Shown: in pieces, positions 12,121-20,993 of the stretch
How the letters are laid out: each line of letters begins with the position of its first letter
Position numbering within the stretch: the first letter of the stretch is position 1
NCBI RefSeq assembly: GCF_007003975.1
Contig: NZ_VFTC01000001.1
Span: 124,001 to 188,000 of the forward strand
Length of the DNA stretch: 64,000 nt
Reading direction: 5' to 3'
Source: Mesorhizobium sp. WSM4306
GTDB taxonomy: Bacteria > Pseudomonadota > Alphaproteobacteria > Rhizobiales > Rhizobiaceae
Program-made: the position numbers and the translations under genes
Notes under the pieces: model-generated
Databases searched by the model: none
Told to the model about the DNA's origin: nothing
Seen by the model: the letters and a program-made list of their open reading frames with translations, nothing else

Positions 12121-12177
12121 CTTGTATCATACTCTGATACAAGATGACTTGCAACATGAAGTATCAATGACTGATAC
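12121..12177. promoter_or_regulatory. Twin palindromic operators of higBA
   Basis: Two copies of GTATCA-N5-TGATAC lie at 12124-12140 and 12161-12177, with centres 37 bases apart. The first is extended to a perfect nine-base inverted repeat, CTTGTATCA/TGATACAAG (12121-12143). They sit immediately upstream of higB, where HigA or the HigBA complex would repress transcription. Binding by HigA is inferred from position and from the habit of the family. Confidence 0.75.
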
Positions 12178-12194
12178 GAGTTCGTGCCGGGAAC

Positions 12195-14018
12195 CTACTC
12201 CACCGTCACCGATTTCGCCAGATTGCGCGGCTGGTCGACGTCGGTGCCCATGAACACGGCGGCGTAGTAAGCCAGCATCTGGATCGGCAGCGCGTAGATG
12301 ATCGGGGAGATGATTTCCGGCACGTCGGGCAGGATGATGGTCTCCATCGTCTTGACGCTGACCTGCGCCGCACCCTTGGCATCGGTGATCAGGATGATCT
12401 TGCCGCCGCGCGCCGCCACTTCCTGCATGTTCGACACGGTCTTCTCGAAGATGCGGTCGTGGGGGGCAATGACGATCACCGGCATGTTTTCGTCGATCAG
12501 CGCGATCGGGCCGTGCTTCAGCTCGCCCGCTGCATAGCCTTCGGCATGGATGTAGGAGATTTCCTTGAGCTTCAGCGCGCCTTCCATGGCCAGCGGAAAA
12601 TTGGTGTCGCGGCCGAGATAGAGCACGTCCTTGTAGCGCGAGATCTCGCGCGCGATGCGCTCGACCTGCTCCTCGAGCTTCAGCACCTGGTTGGCATAGC
12701 GTGGCGCCTCCGAAAGCGCGCGCACCAGCGTCTTTTCCTCGTCCTTCGAGATCGTGCCGCGCGCCACGCCGGCACGCACCGCAAGCGAAGCCAGCACCGA
12801 CAGCTGGCAGGTGAACGCCTTGGTCGAGGCGACGCCGATCTCCGGTCCGGCCAGCGTCGGCAGCACAACGTCGGATTCGCGCGCCATGGTCGATTCGCGA
12901 ACATTGACGATGGCACCGATCTTCATGCCCGCCTTGCGGCAATAGCGCAGTGAGGCCAGCGTGTCGGCGGTCTCCCCCGATTGCGAGATGAAGAAGGCGA
13001 CGTCATCAGCCGACAGCGGCATTTCGCGGTAGCGGAATTCGGAGGCGACATCGATGTCGACCGGCAGCCGCGCATAGCGCTCGAACCAGTATTTTGAGAT
13101 CAGGCCGGCGAGATAGGCGGTGCCGCAGGCCGAGATGGCCAGGCGGCCGATCTTGGCGAAATCGAACGGCAGCTCCAGTGGCTTCGACACGCCGGAGACG
13201 AAATCGACATAATGCGCCAGCGTGTGCGAGATCACCTCCGGCTGCTCATGGATTTCCTTTTCCATGAAGTGGCGGCGGTTGCCCTTGTCGACCATGAAGC
13301 TGGTCGACAGCGACTGCTGGCGCTTGCGGTCGACCTTTTTGCCGTCGATGTCGAAGATGCTGACGCCATCGCGGCGCACCACCGCCCAATCACCGTCTTC
13401 GAGATAGGTGATGGAATTGGTGAAGGGTGCCAATGCAATGGCGTCGGAACCCAAGAACATTTCACCCTCGCCATGGCCGACGGCCAGCGGCGGGCCGTTC
13501 CGGGCGCCGACGATCAGATCTTCATCGCCCGTGAACATGATGGCCAAGGCAAAGGCGCCTTCCAGCCGCTTCAGCGCCCGGTGCGCGGCCTCGATCGGCT
13601 TCAGCCCTTTGGCCAGTTCGCGCGCCACCAGATGCGCGACAACCTCGGTGTCAGTCTGCGACGAGAAGGCATAGCCGTCGCGGATCAGCTCGTCGCGCAG
13701 CTCGGCGAAATTCTCGATGATGCCGTTGTGGACGATGGCGACGCCGTTGGAAAAATGCGGATGCGCGTTGGTTTCGTTCGGCACGCCATGGGTCGCCCAG
13801 CGTGTGTGGCCGATGCCGATCGTGCCGTCGAGCGGCTCGTCCTTCAGCCGACGTTCGAGGTTGATCAGCTTGCCTTCGGCGCGGCGGCGGCCGAGCGCGC
13901 CTTTCTCGACTGTAGCGACACCTGCCGAGTCATAGCCGCGATATTCCAGCCGCTTCAGCGCATCGACAATGAGCGGCGCGACCTGTTGCTGGCCGACAAT
14001 TCCGACGATACCGCACAT
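12195..14018 (-). CDS. glmS: Glutamine-fructose-6-phosphate aminotransferase (isomerizing)
   Basis: A 607-residue GlmS. The N-terminal glutaminase domain starts MCGIVGIVG with the catalytic Cys2 after removal of Met and includes GIGHTRWATHG; two SIS domains follow (SACGTAYLAG, ISQSGETADT and STKAFTCQL), and the C-terminus ends SVTVE as in other GlmS proteins. It makes glucosamine 6-phosphate from fructose 6-phosphate and glutamine, feeding GlmU nearby and hence peptidoglycan and lipid A. No glmM is present in the window. No ribozyme or sRNA-type leader is recognisable upstream. Confidence 0.97.
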   Translation of the reverse strand: MCGIVGIVGQQQVAPLIVDALKRLEYRGYDSAGVATVEKGALGRRRAEGKLINLERRLKDEPLDGTIGIGHTRWATHGVPNETNAHPHFSNGVAIVHNGIIENFAELRDELIRDGYAFSSQTDTEVVAHLVARELAKGLKPIEAAHRALKRLEGAFALAIMFTGDEDLIVGARNGPPLAVGHGEGEMFLGSDAIALAPFTNSITYLEDGDWAVVRRDGVSIFDIDGKKVDRKRQQSLSTSFMVDKGNRRHFMEKEIHEQPEVISHTLAHYVDFVSGVSKPLELPFDFAKIGRLAISACGTAYLAGLISKYWFERYARLPVDIDVASEFRYREMPLSADDVAFFISQSGETADTLASLRYCRKAGMKIGAIVNVRESTMARESDVVLPTLAGPEIGVASTKAFTCQLSVLASLAVRAGVARGTISKDEEKTLVRALSEAPRYANQVLKLEEQVERIAREISRYKDVLYLGRDTNFPLAMEGALKLKEISYIHAEGYAAGELKHGPIALIDENMPVIVIAPHDRIFEKTVSNMQEVAARGGKIILITDAKGAAQVSVKTMETIILPDVPEIISPIIYALPIQMLAYYAAVFMGTDVDQPRNLAKSVTVE

Positions 14019-14229
14019 GGCGCCTGCCCCCGATTCCCAATGGAAAACCAGCGCTATCTAGGGATTGCCGGCCTGCCGCGAAAGTCACTTTGCGTTTCGT
14101 CTGGTGTAACGGAGCGCTTGTCAACCCGATGCACCATCGCAGACCGCTCTTGCAATCCGGTTACTGCAATTGCTCGATTTTTTCAGGCGTCTGGTTCTCG
14201 TTTTGGCAATATCTGGCTAATGTTTGGCC

Positions 14230-14592
14230 ATGATGAGCCAAGCCACCGTCACACTCTGGCGTCCTGTCGGACCGAAGGAACTGGAATTGATCAAGGCGTC
14301 AGGGATGCGGGAATTCCCGCCGCGCCTGCCCGATCAGCCGATCTTCTATCCGGTTTTGACCGAGGCCTATGCAACGCAGATCGCCCGCGACTGGAATGTG
14401 CCGGCGAGCGGATCCGGCTTCGTAACCCGGTTCGACGTGCTGAAAAGCTTCCTCGACCGCTACCGGGTCGAACATGCCGGCAGCAGGGCGCATCTCGAAT
14501 ACTGGATTCCGGCCGAAGACCTCGCCGATTTCAACAAGGCGATTATTGGCAAGATCGAGGTAACCGCCACCTTCAGCAAGGCTGCCGGTTGA
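14230..14592 (+). CDS. Conserved hypothetical protein
   Basis: A 120-residue protein with no signal peptide or membrane segment, beginning MMSQATVTLWRPVGPKEL. It resembles small rhizobial proteins sometimes labelled ADP-ribosylation/crystallin J1, a label that says little about function; FPPRLPDQPIFYPVL and RDWNVPASGSGFVTRF are the parts I recognise. It sits between divergent glmS and convergent glmU, with only two bases between its stop and that of glmU. No function can be assigned. Confidence 0.75.
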   Translation: MMSQATVTLWRPVGPKELELIKASGMREFPPRLPDQPIFYPVLTEAYATQIARDWNVPASGSGFVTRFDVLKSFLDRYRVEHAGSRAHLEYWIPAEDLADFNKAIIGKIEVTATFSKAAG

Positions 14593-14594
14593 CC

Positions 14595-15968
14595 TTAGTG
14601 ATCAGCACCGGCCTTCTTTTTTGCGGCCGCGGCCGAAGCAAAGCGCTCGCGCAATTCCTTGCCCTTGCCGGGGATCGTCTTCTGGCGGGCGCGGCCAAAG
14701 GCCAGCGCGTCGTCGGGCACGCTTTCGGTAATCACGCTGCCCGAGGCGATGTAGCCGCCCTTGCCGATGGTGACCGGCGCCACTAGCGACGAGTTCGAGC
14801 CGATAAAGGCGCCCTCGCCGATATCGGTGAAGAACTTCGAGTAGCCGTCATAGTTGCAGGTGATGGTGCCGGCACCGATATTGGCGCCCGCGCCCACACG
14901 TGCGTCGCCGATATAGGTCAGGTGATTGACCTTGGCACCTTCCTCGATAACCGCCTGCTTGACCTCGCAGAAATTGCCGACCTTGGCCTTTTGCCTCAGA
15001 TCAGCGCCTGGCCTGAGCCGCGCGAACGGCCCGACATCGCAATTGGAGGCAACGGTGGCGCCCTCGATATGGCTGAAAGCATGGATCTTGGCGCCAGTCG
15101 CAATTCTCACGCCCGGACCAAACCAGACATTAGGCTCGACGATCGTGTCGGCGCCGATCTCCGTATCGTGTGAGAAATACACGGTTTCCGGCGCGATCAG
15201 CGTCACGCCCGACAGCATGGCCTCGTGCCGCTTGCGCGTCTGCCAGATGGCTTCCGCTTCGGCGAGTTCGGCCCGGTTGTTGATGCCGAGCGCGCTCTCG
15301 AAGCTGGCTTCGGTGGCGACGACATCGAGGCCTTTGGCGCTGGCGATCTCGACGATGTCGGTGAGATAATACTCGCCCTTGGCATTCTTGTTGCCGACTG
15401 CATCGAGCAGCTTCAGCGCATGAGCGCCGGCCACCGCCATCATGCCCGCATTGCAGAAGCCGATCTTTTTCTCCTGGGCGCTGCAGTCCTTCTCCTCGCG
15501 GATTGCGGTGGGCTTGCCGCCTTTTTCGATCAGACGGCCATAGCCGGTCGGGTTAGGCGGACGGAAACCGATGACGACGACCGCCGCGCCGCTGGCCAGC
15601 TTCTGCCGCGCGGTCACCAGCGCTTCAGCGTCGATCAGCGGCGTGTCGCCAAACATCACGAGAATATCGTCATAACCCTTTGATATCGCATCGCGCGCGG
15701 CCAGAACGGCATGCGCGGTGCCGAGGCGCTTTTCCTGCACGAAGGTCTCGGCCTTCGGCGCAAATTTCGCCGCCGCCTTGCGCATTTCGTCAGCGCCATG
15801 GCCGATCACCAACGCCTGGCTGCCGGCGCCGGCAGCTTCCGCCGCCTTCACCACATGCGCGACCATCGGCAGCCCTGCAATCTGGTGCAGCACCTTCGGC
15901 AACGCGCTCTTCATGCGTGTGCCTTCGCCGGCGGCGAGGATGACGGACAGGCAGGATCTCTGGCTCAT
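14595..15968 (-). CDS. glmU: Bifunctional GlmU (uridyltransferase / acetyltransferase)
   Basis: A 457-residue GlmU. The N-terminal nucleotidyltransferase has [18 protein letters not shown], and the C-terminal half is a left-handed beta-helix of hexapeptide repeats with [12 protein letters not shown] and [13 protein letters not shown]. It acetylates glucosamine 1-phosphate and then transfers UMP to make UDP-GlcNAc for peptidoglycan and lipid A. The start at [10 protein letters not shown] matches the family; an extension of 13 codons upstream is unlikely. Its proximity to glmS groups two steps of one pathway, although the 120-residue gene lies between them. Confidence 0.96.
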   Translation of the reverse strand: MSQRSCLSVILAAGEGTRMKSALPKVLHQIAGLPMVAHVVKAAEAAGAGSQALVIGHGADEMRKAAAKFAPKAETFVQEKRLGTAHAVLAARDAISKGYDDILVMFGDTPLIDAEALVTARQKLASGAAVVVIGFRPPNPTGYGRLIEKGGKPTAIREEKDCSAQEKKIGFCNAGMMAVAGAHALKLLDAVGNKNAKGEYYLTDIVEIASAKGLDVVATEASFESALGINNRAELAEAEAIWQTRKRHEAMLSGVTLIAPETVYFSHDTEIGADTIVEPNVWFGPGVRIATGAKIHAFSHIEGATVASNCDVGPFARLRPGADLRQKAKVGNFCEVKQAVIEEGAKVNHLTYIGDARVGAGANIGAGTITCNYDGYSKFFTDIGEGAFIGSNSSLVAPVTIGKGGYIASGSVITESVPDDALAFGRARQKTIPGKGKELRERFASAAAAKKKAGADH

Positions 15969-16030
15969 GGAAGGACAACCGTATGAAATGGGATCAGGAA
16001 TGGGCAACGCCTTAGCATCTGGCGCTATGC

Positions 16031-16120
16031 TGCGCCAATGCGGTTAAATTCCGGTGAGATGCTAGACCCGCTGACTCTTAATCAGCGGGTCCACAGTTCG
16101 ATCCTGTACTGACTGGCGCA
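16031..16120 (+). tRNA. tRNA-Lys(CUU)-like element, atypical or degenerate
   Basis: A perfect seven-base acceptor (TGCGCCA/TGGCGCA), a seven-base anticodon loop CTCTTAA with anticodon CTT at 16077-16079, and a T-loop TTCGATC closed by ACAG/CTGT give a tRNA-Lys-like fold. Several things are wrong for a normal tRNA: the anticodon stem is nine base pairs (ACCCGCTGA/TCAGCGGGT), the D-loop is about 17 bases with only a three-pair stem, about five extra bases lie between T-stem and acceptor, and no CCA is encoded. It may be a decayed tRNA-Lys copy or a structured element with an unusual fold. Confidence 0.5.
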
Positions 16121-16156
16121 GCGATCACCTTTTCGGCGCGAATACCGATTCTGGCG

Positions 16157-16594
16157 TCACATCAGGCCGTGTTTCCTGAATTCCGCCTGCTCGTCGCCTG
16201 ATATCCAGCCGAACACTTTCAACTCGTCGTCGCCCTTTTCGACGAGGTAGTTGATGGCGAAGTCGATGGTCACGGGTTTCCCGTCCTTGCGCTGATAGTC
16301 GCCGGACCAGTCAACCTTGACCACGCAATGGTCCTGATCGATCGGTGTCACCGAGACGTCCGTGCAGGTCATCTTCTTGCTGCCGATGGCGCGATAGGCC
16401 TCAAATCCCTTTTTCATCATATCTTTCAACGGCTGGCCGTTCTCGCCAACCATGATCGCCGCTGGCGTCACCGAGACAAAACCGGCCGAATACATGTCTG
16501 CGACGTCGTTCAGATCGACTTTGTCGGCGATCGCATCGTTGTAGATCTTCTCATAGGCCTTGAAGAATTTTTGCACGGCTGCCTTGGCTACCAC
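16157..16594 (-). CDS. NTF2/SnoaL-like domain protein
   Basis: A 145-residue protein with the cone-shaped NTF2-like pattern: an N-terminal helix pair (AAVQKFFKAYEKIYNDAI), a central helix (DMMKKGFEAYRAIG) and four C-terminal strands (DHCVVKVDWSGDY, VTIDFAINYLVE, LKVFGWISGDE). The substrate is unknown. I start it at the GTG at 16592-16594 because GGGAGG lies five bases ahead; the longer frame upstream reads as non-coding, arginine- and tryptophan-rich sequence. It follows ccdA on the same strand after 82 bases. Confidence 0.8.
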   Translation of the reverse strand: MVAKAAVQKFFKAYEKIYNDAIADKVDLNDVADMYSAGFVSVTPAAIMVGENGQPLKDMMKKGFEAYRAIGSKKMTCTDVSVTPIDQDHCVVKVDWSGDYQRKDGKPVTIDFAINYLVEKGDDELKVFGWISGDEQAEFRKHGLM

Positions 16595-16676
16595 TCTCGC
16601 CTCCCGGCTCAAGCGCCAGTGGATGATCTGACACCGAAACGCGGGTTTTCGAGCATCGTTCCCGCGCCAAGGCGAC

Positions 16677-17426
16677 CTATCCCAACCGGCCCAGCACCGG
16701 GAAATTCTCCAGCAGCCAGTAGGACGCGGTCTGCACCCCACCGGTGAGGAAAAACACGCCGGCGACGACGAGCAACGCTCCTATCGCCTTTTCGACGCGG
16801 CCGAGATGGACGCGGAATTTGCCGAGGAAGCGCATGAAGGCGCCGGAGAACAAAGCGGCGATCAGGAACGGAATGCCGAGGCCGAGCGAATAGGCAGCGA
16901 GCAGCAGCGCCCCCTCGCCCACCGTCTCGCGGCCGCCGGCCAGCGTCAGGATCGGGCCCAGCACCGGGCCGATGCAGGGCGTCCAGCCGAAGGCGAAGGC
17001 CAGCCCCATGACATAGGCAGCGACCATGCTGGCCGGCTTGCCCTTCGACTGGAAGCGCGCCTCGCGCGACAGGAGCGGAATGCGCAAGATGCCGAGGAAA
17101 TTCAGCCCCATCAGGATGATCAGCACGCCGGCCGCCATCGCCAGTGGCTCCTGCCAGACGCGCAGCCAATGGCCGATGGTCGAGGCGCCGGCGCCGAGTG
17201 CCACGAACACCGTGGAGAAGCCGAGAACGAAGGCGATCGAGGAATAGATGAGCGCGCCGCGTGCGCCGGCCTTGGCCGTAACACCGGCATTGTCCCCGCG
17301 GAAGTCGTCGACCGACACGCCGGCCATGTAGCAGAGGTAGGGCGGCACCAGCGGCAGCACGCAAGGCGACAGGAACGAGATTGCCCCCGCTCCGACCGCG
17401 CTGACATAGCCGATATCCAATGCCAT
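16677..17426 (-). CDS. ccdA: CcdA-type thiol-disulfide transporter
   Basis: A 249-residue protein with six membrane helices. The paired cysteines are in FLSPCVLPLVPPY (helix 1) and FGWTPCIGPVLGP (helix 4), the hallmark of the CcdA/DsbD transmembrane domain. It carries reducing equivalents across the inner membrane, usually for cytochrome c maturation. The start MALDIGYVSA has TTGGAG ahead of it; an upstream ATG 21 codons earlier belongs to a non-conserved extension. No cytochrome c maturation genes are adjacent. Confidence 0.92.
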   Translation of the reverse strand: MALDIGYVSAVGAGAISFLSPCVLPLVPPYLCYMAGVSVDDFRGDNAGVTAKAGARGALIYSSIAFVLGFSTVFVALGAGASTIGHWLRVWQEPLAMAAGVLIILMGLNFLGILRIPLLSREARFQSKGKPASMVAAYVMGLAFAFGWTPCIGPVLGPILTLAGGRETVGEGALLLAAYSLGLGIPFLIAALFSGAFMRFLGKFRVHLGRVEKAIGALLVVAGVFFLTGGVQTASYWLLENFPVLGRLG

Positions 17427-17644
17427 CCCGAAACTCCAAATTCGCTGGCGCCGATATAGCGACGCAAAACATCGTTCGCCAATCACCATCGTGTGGCATT
17501 TGGCTACAGGTACGGCTCGGCCGGAGGAATTGTTACCGGCCCATCGTCAGATGACCAAGCCGGGGAAGAAACGCTCCTCGCCAAACGTTCACAGAGCGAA
17601 GCCGCGATTTCTGCGCGCTTCTTCGGATACCCAGGGAGATTTCC

Positions 17645-18022
17645 ATGAAAACGATCACTGTTGGCCTGGCCGCGCTTTTGCTCAGCACCGCTGCATCCTT
17701 CGCCGCCGAAGCCTGGAAGGAAGCCGAAGTCAACGGCGCCAAGATCTACACCGATGCCAACGGCATGACGCTCTATACCTATGACAAGGACGAGAAGGGC
17801 AAGAGCAATTGCTACGACAAATGCGCCACCAACTGGCCGCCGCTGAAGGCCGAGGCCGGCGCCAAGGCGGACGACGAATGGACCATCGTCGACCGCACCG
17901 ACGGCACCAAGATGTGGGCCTATGACGGCAAGCCGGTCTACACCTTCATCAAGGACAAGAAGGCCGGCGACGCGACCGGCGACGGCGTCGGCGAAGTCTG
18001 GCACATCGTCAAGACCGACTGA
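17645..18022 (+). CDS. Secreted repeat protein (COG4315 / PF03640 type)
   Basis: A 125-residue exported protein with a signal peptide (MKTITVGLAALLLSTAASFA, cleaved before AEAWK). Two copies of the family repeat follow: GMTLYTYDKDEKGKSNCYDK-CATNWPPL and KMWAYDGKPVYTFIKDKKAGDATGDGV. The Cys pair in the first repeat is typical. The family is found in periplasmic proteins and lipoproteins across bacteria without a known function. GGGAGATTTCC precedes the ATG. It is divergent from ccdA and appears to be a single gene. Confidence 0.88.
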   Translation: MKTITVGLAALLLSTAASFAAEAWKEAEVNGAKIYTDANGMTLYTYDKDEKGKSNCYDKCATNWPPLKAEAGAKADDEWTIVDRTDGTKMWAYDGKPVYTFIKDKKAGDATGDGVGEVWHIVKTD

Positions 18023-18352
18023 TAATTCGAACCTCAATCCGCCTGACCGGCGGAACCAGCTGGCTGCCGGCTCCAAGCGACCCGGCGGCCAGTTTCGTTT
18101 TGCGGCAGCTCGTAGGACGGACCGCCGCAGCTTCTGAGTCGTTTGCTCAAGACTTCACGCCCAAACCGCACGTCCTCGAATTCTGTGATTTTCTCCATAC
18201 ACTCTTAGAGTGTATTGCTGCGGACGTGCCGGCAATTTGGCCGCCTCCCCTTGACCGGATGCAAAAGCGCGGCCATGTGAGCGACAAATAGAACGAGATT
18301 TCGTCGCGCGCAGCGGAATCCTTCTGCCGCACCACAGCTGATATGAGAACTC
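18023..18352. promoter_or_regulatory. Leader of topA with an operator-like palindrome
   Basis: No gene is convincing in these 330 bases. The perfect palindrome ATACACTC-TTA-GAGTGTAT stands at 18197-18215, about 140 bases before the topA start, and is the only strong symmetric signal. It looks like a repressor or activator site; which regulator would use it is unknown. Confidence 0.5.
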
Positions 18353-20989
18353 ATGGACGTCGTCGTCGTCGAATCGCCGGCCAAGGCAAAGACAATCAAC
18401 AAATACCTCGGCAAGAACTATAAGGTTCTGGCCTCGTTCGGCCATGTCCGCGATCTGCCGGCCAAGGATGGCTCGGTGCGTCCGGATGAGGATTTCGCCA
18501 TGTCCTGGGCGGTCGACACCGCGTCGGGCAAGCGCCTCGCCGACATCGCCAAGGCGGTCAAGGACGCCGACGGCCTGATCCTCGCCACCGATCCGGATCG
18601 CGAGGGCGAAGCCATTTCCTGGCATGTGCTGGAAGTGCTGAAGCAGAAGCGCGCGCTGAAGGACAAGCCGGTCAGCCGCGTCGTCTTCAACGCCATCACC
18701 AAGTCCTCGGTGCTGGAGGCGATGGCCAATCCGCGCCAGATCGATGCGCCGCTGGTCGATGCCTATCTCGCCCGTCGTGCGCTCGACTATCTCGTCGGCT
18801 TCACGCTGTCGCCGGTGTTGTGGCGCAAATTGCCCGGCGCCCGTTCGGCAGGCCGCGTCCAGTCGGTGGCATTGCGCCTGGTCTGCGACCGCGAATCTGA
18901 AATCGAGCGCTTCATCCGCGAGGAATACTGGCAGATCGCCGCGCTGCTGGGCACGCCGCGCAACGAGACTTTCGAGGCACGGCTGACCGCTTTCGAGCGC
19001 AAGAAGCTGCAGAAGCTCGATATCGCCAACAAGGCGCAGGCCGACGACATCAAGGGCATGCTCGAGGGCGCAACCTTCAAGGCGCTGTCTGTGGAAGCCA
19101 AGCCGACCCGGCGCAATCCCGGCCCGCCCTTCACCACCTCGACGCTGCAGCAGGCGGCATCCTCTGGCCTCGGCTTTTCGGCCACGCGCACCATGCAGGT
19201 GGCGCAGCGCCTCTATGAAGGCATGGAGATCGGCGGCGAGACCACCGGCCTGATCACCTATATGCGAACCGACGGCGTGCAGATGGCGCCCGAGGCGATC
19301 GATGCCGCACGTGACGCCATCGCCAAGGAATTCGGCCCCAGATATCTGCCGGAAAAGCCGCGTCAGTACACGACCAAGGCCAAGAACGCCCAGGAAGCGC
19401 ACGAGGCGATCCGCCCGACCGATTTCATGCGCACTCCGGCTTCGGTCAGGCAGTATCTCGATTCCGATCAGCTGCGACTTTACGAGCTGATCTGGAAGCG
19501 CGCCATCGCCAGCCAGATGCAGTCGGCCGAGATCGAGCGCACCACGGTCGAAATCGAGGCGGTCAACGGCGCGCGCACGGCGGAGCTTCGCGCCGTCGGT
19601 TCGGTCGTCCGCTTTGACGGCTTCATCGCCGCTTACACCGACCAGAAGGACGACGACGCGGAAGACGAGGAAAACCGTCGTCTGCCCGAGATCCGCGCCG
19701 GCGAACAGCTTGCTCGCCAGGCGATCAACGCCACCCAGCACACCACCGAGCCGCCGCCGCGTTACTCCGAGGCGTCGCTGATCAAGAAGCTGGAAGAGCT
19801 CGGCATCGGCAGGCCGTCGACCTACACCGCGATCCTGAAGACGCTGGAAGACCGCGACTACGTCACCATCGACAAGCGCCGGCTGGTGCCGCAGGCCAAG
19901 GGCCGGCTGTTGTCGGCCTTCCTCGAAAGCTTCTTCGAGCGTTATGTAGAATACGACTTCACGGCCTCGCTCGAGGAAAAGCTCGACGAGATTTCCGACG
20001 GCAAGCTCGCCTGGAAGGACGTGCTGCGCGACTTCTGGAAGGATTTTTCCGGCGCCGTCGCCGACATCAAGGAACTGCGCGTCACCGACGTGCTCGACGC
20101 GCTGAACGAGGAGCTGGCGCCGCTGGTGTTTCCCACCCGCGAAGACGGTTCCAACCCGCGCATCTGCCCGAAATGCGGCACCGGCAATCTGTCTTTGAAG
20201 CTCGGCAAGTTCGGCGCTTTCGTCGGCTGCTCGAACTATCCGGAATGTTCGTTCACCCGCCAGCTCGGCGACGCCGCCAACCCGAATGGCGAGAATGGCG
20301 GCGGCGAGGACGGCACCAAGGTGCTGGGCAAGGACCCCTACACATCAGAGGAAATCACGCTGCGCTCAGGCCGCTTCGGCCCCTACATTCAGCGCGGTGA
20401 CGGCAAGGAAGCCAAGCGCTCCAGCCTGCCCAAGGGCTGGACGCCGGATACAATCGACCATGAGAAGGCGCTCGCTTTGCTCTCTTTGCCGCGCGATGTC
20501 GGCAAGCATCCGGAGTCGGGCAAGATGATCTCGGCCGGGCTCGGCCGCTACGGTCCGTTCGTGCTGCATGACGGCACCTATGCCAATGTCGACAGCATCG
20601 AGGACGTGTTCTCGATCGGACTTAACCGCGCCGTGTCGGTCATCGCCGAGAAACAGCTAAAGGGCAAGGGCGGTCGCAATGGCGGCACTGCCGCAGCACT
20701 CAAGGAACTCGGCGACCATCCCGACGGCGGCGGCAAGATCGTCGTGCGCGACGGCAAATACGGACCTTACGTCAACTACGGCAAGGTCAATGCGACCCTG
20801 CCCAAGGGCAAGGATCCGCAGTCGGTGACGGTCGAGGACGCGCTGGCGCTGATTGCCGAGAAGGAAGCCAAGGGCGGCGGCGGCAAGAAGCCGTTCCGCA
20901 AGGCGGCAGCGGCCAAGGCGCCTGCAGCCAAGAAAACCACAGCCAAGAAGTCGGCGACCAAGAAGCCGGCGGCGAAGAAAAAGGGATAG
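18353..20989 (+). CDS. topA: DNA topoisomerase I (type IA)
   Basis: An 878-residue topoisomerase I. The Toprim domain opens the protein (VVVESPAKAKTINKYLG, ATDPDREGEAISWH), the catalytic Tyr303 is in GLITYMRTDGVQ, and a C4 zinc ribbon (CPKCGTGNLSLKLGKF followed by GCSNYPECSF) lies near residue 605. Several C-terminal Topo_C_Rpt segments (RFGPYIQRGDGKEAKRS, RYGPFVLHDGTYANV, KYGPYVNYGK) lead to a lysine/alanine tail that should bind DNA. It relaxes negative supercoils. Only four bases separate its stop from the rnr start, so the two are co-transcribed. Confidence 0.97.
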   Translation: MDVVVVESPAKAKTINKYLGKNYKVLASFGHVRDLPAKDGSVRPDEDFAMSWAVDTASGKRLADIAKAVKDADGLILATDPDREGEAISWHVLEVLKQKRALKDKPVSRVVFNAITKSSVLEAMANPRQIDAPLVDAYLARRALDYLVGFTLSPVLWRKLPGARSAGRVQSVALRLVCDRESEIERFIREEYWQIAALLGTPRNETFEARLTAFERKKLQKLDIANKAQADDIKGMLEGATFKALSVEAKPTRRNPGPPFTTSTLQQAASSGLGFSATRTMQVAQRLYEGMEIGGETTGLITYMRTDGVQMAPEAIDAARDAIAKEFGPRYLPEKPRQYTTKAKNAQEAHEAIRPTDFMRTPASVRQYLDSDQLRLYELIWKRAIASQMQSAEIERTTVEIEAVNGARTAELRAVGSVVRFDGFIAAYTDQKDDDAEDEENRRLPEIRAGEQLARQAINATQHTTEPPPRYSEASLIKKLEELGIGRPSTYTAILKTLEDRDYVTIDKRRLVPQAKGRLLSAFLESFFERYVEYDFTASLEEKLDEISDGKLAWKDVLRDFWKDFSGAVADIKELRVTDVLDALNEELAPLVFPTREDGSNPRICPKCGTGNLSLKLGKFGAFVGCSNYPECSFTRQLGDAANPNGENGGGEDGTKVLGKDPYTSEEITLRSGRFGPYIQRGDGKEAKRSSLPKGWTPDTIDHEKALALLSLPRDVGKHPESGKMISAGLGRYGPFVLHDGTYANVDSIEDVFSIGLNRAVSVIAEKQLKGKGGRNGGTAAALKELGDHPDGGGKIVVRDGKYGPYVNYGKVNATLPKGKDPQSVTVEDALALIAEKEAKGGGGKKPFRKAAAAKAPAAKKTTAKKSATKKPAAKKKG

Positions 20990-20993
20990 CAGC

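Noticed and set aside
12127-12942. Second minus-strand frame overlapping the 3' half of glmS
   Set aside because: Arginine-, alanine- and glycine-rich shadow of glmS in another frame with no family features.
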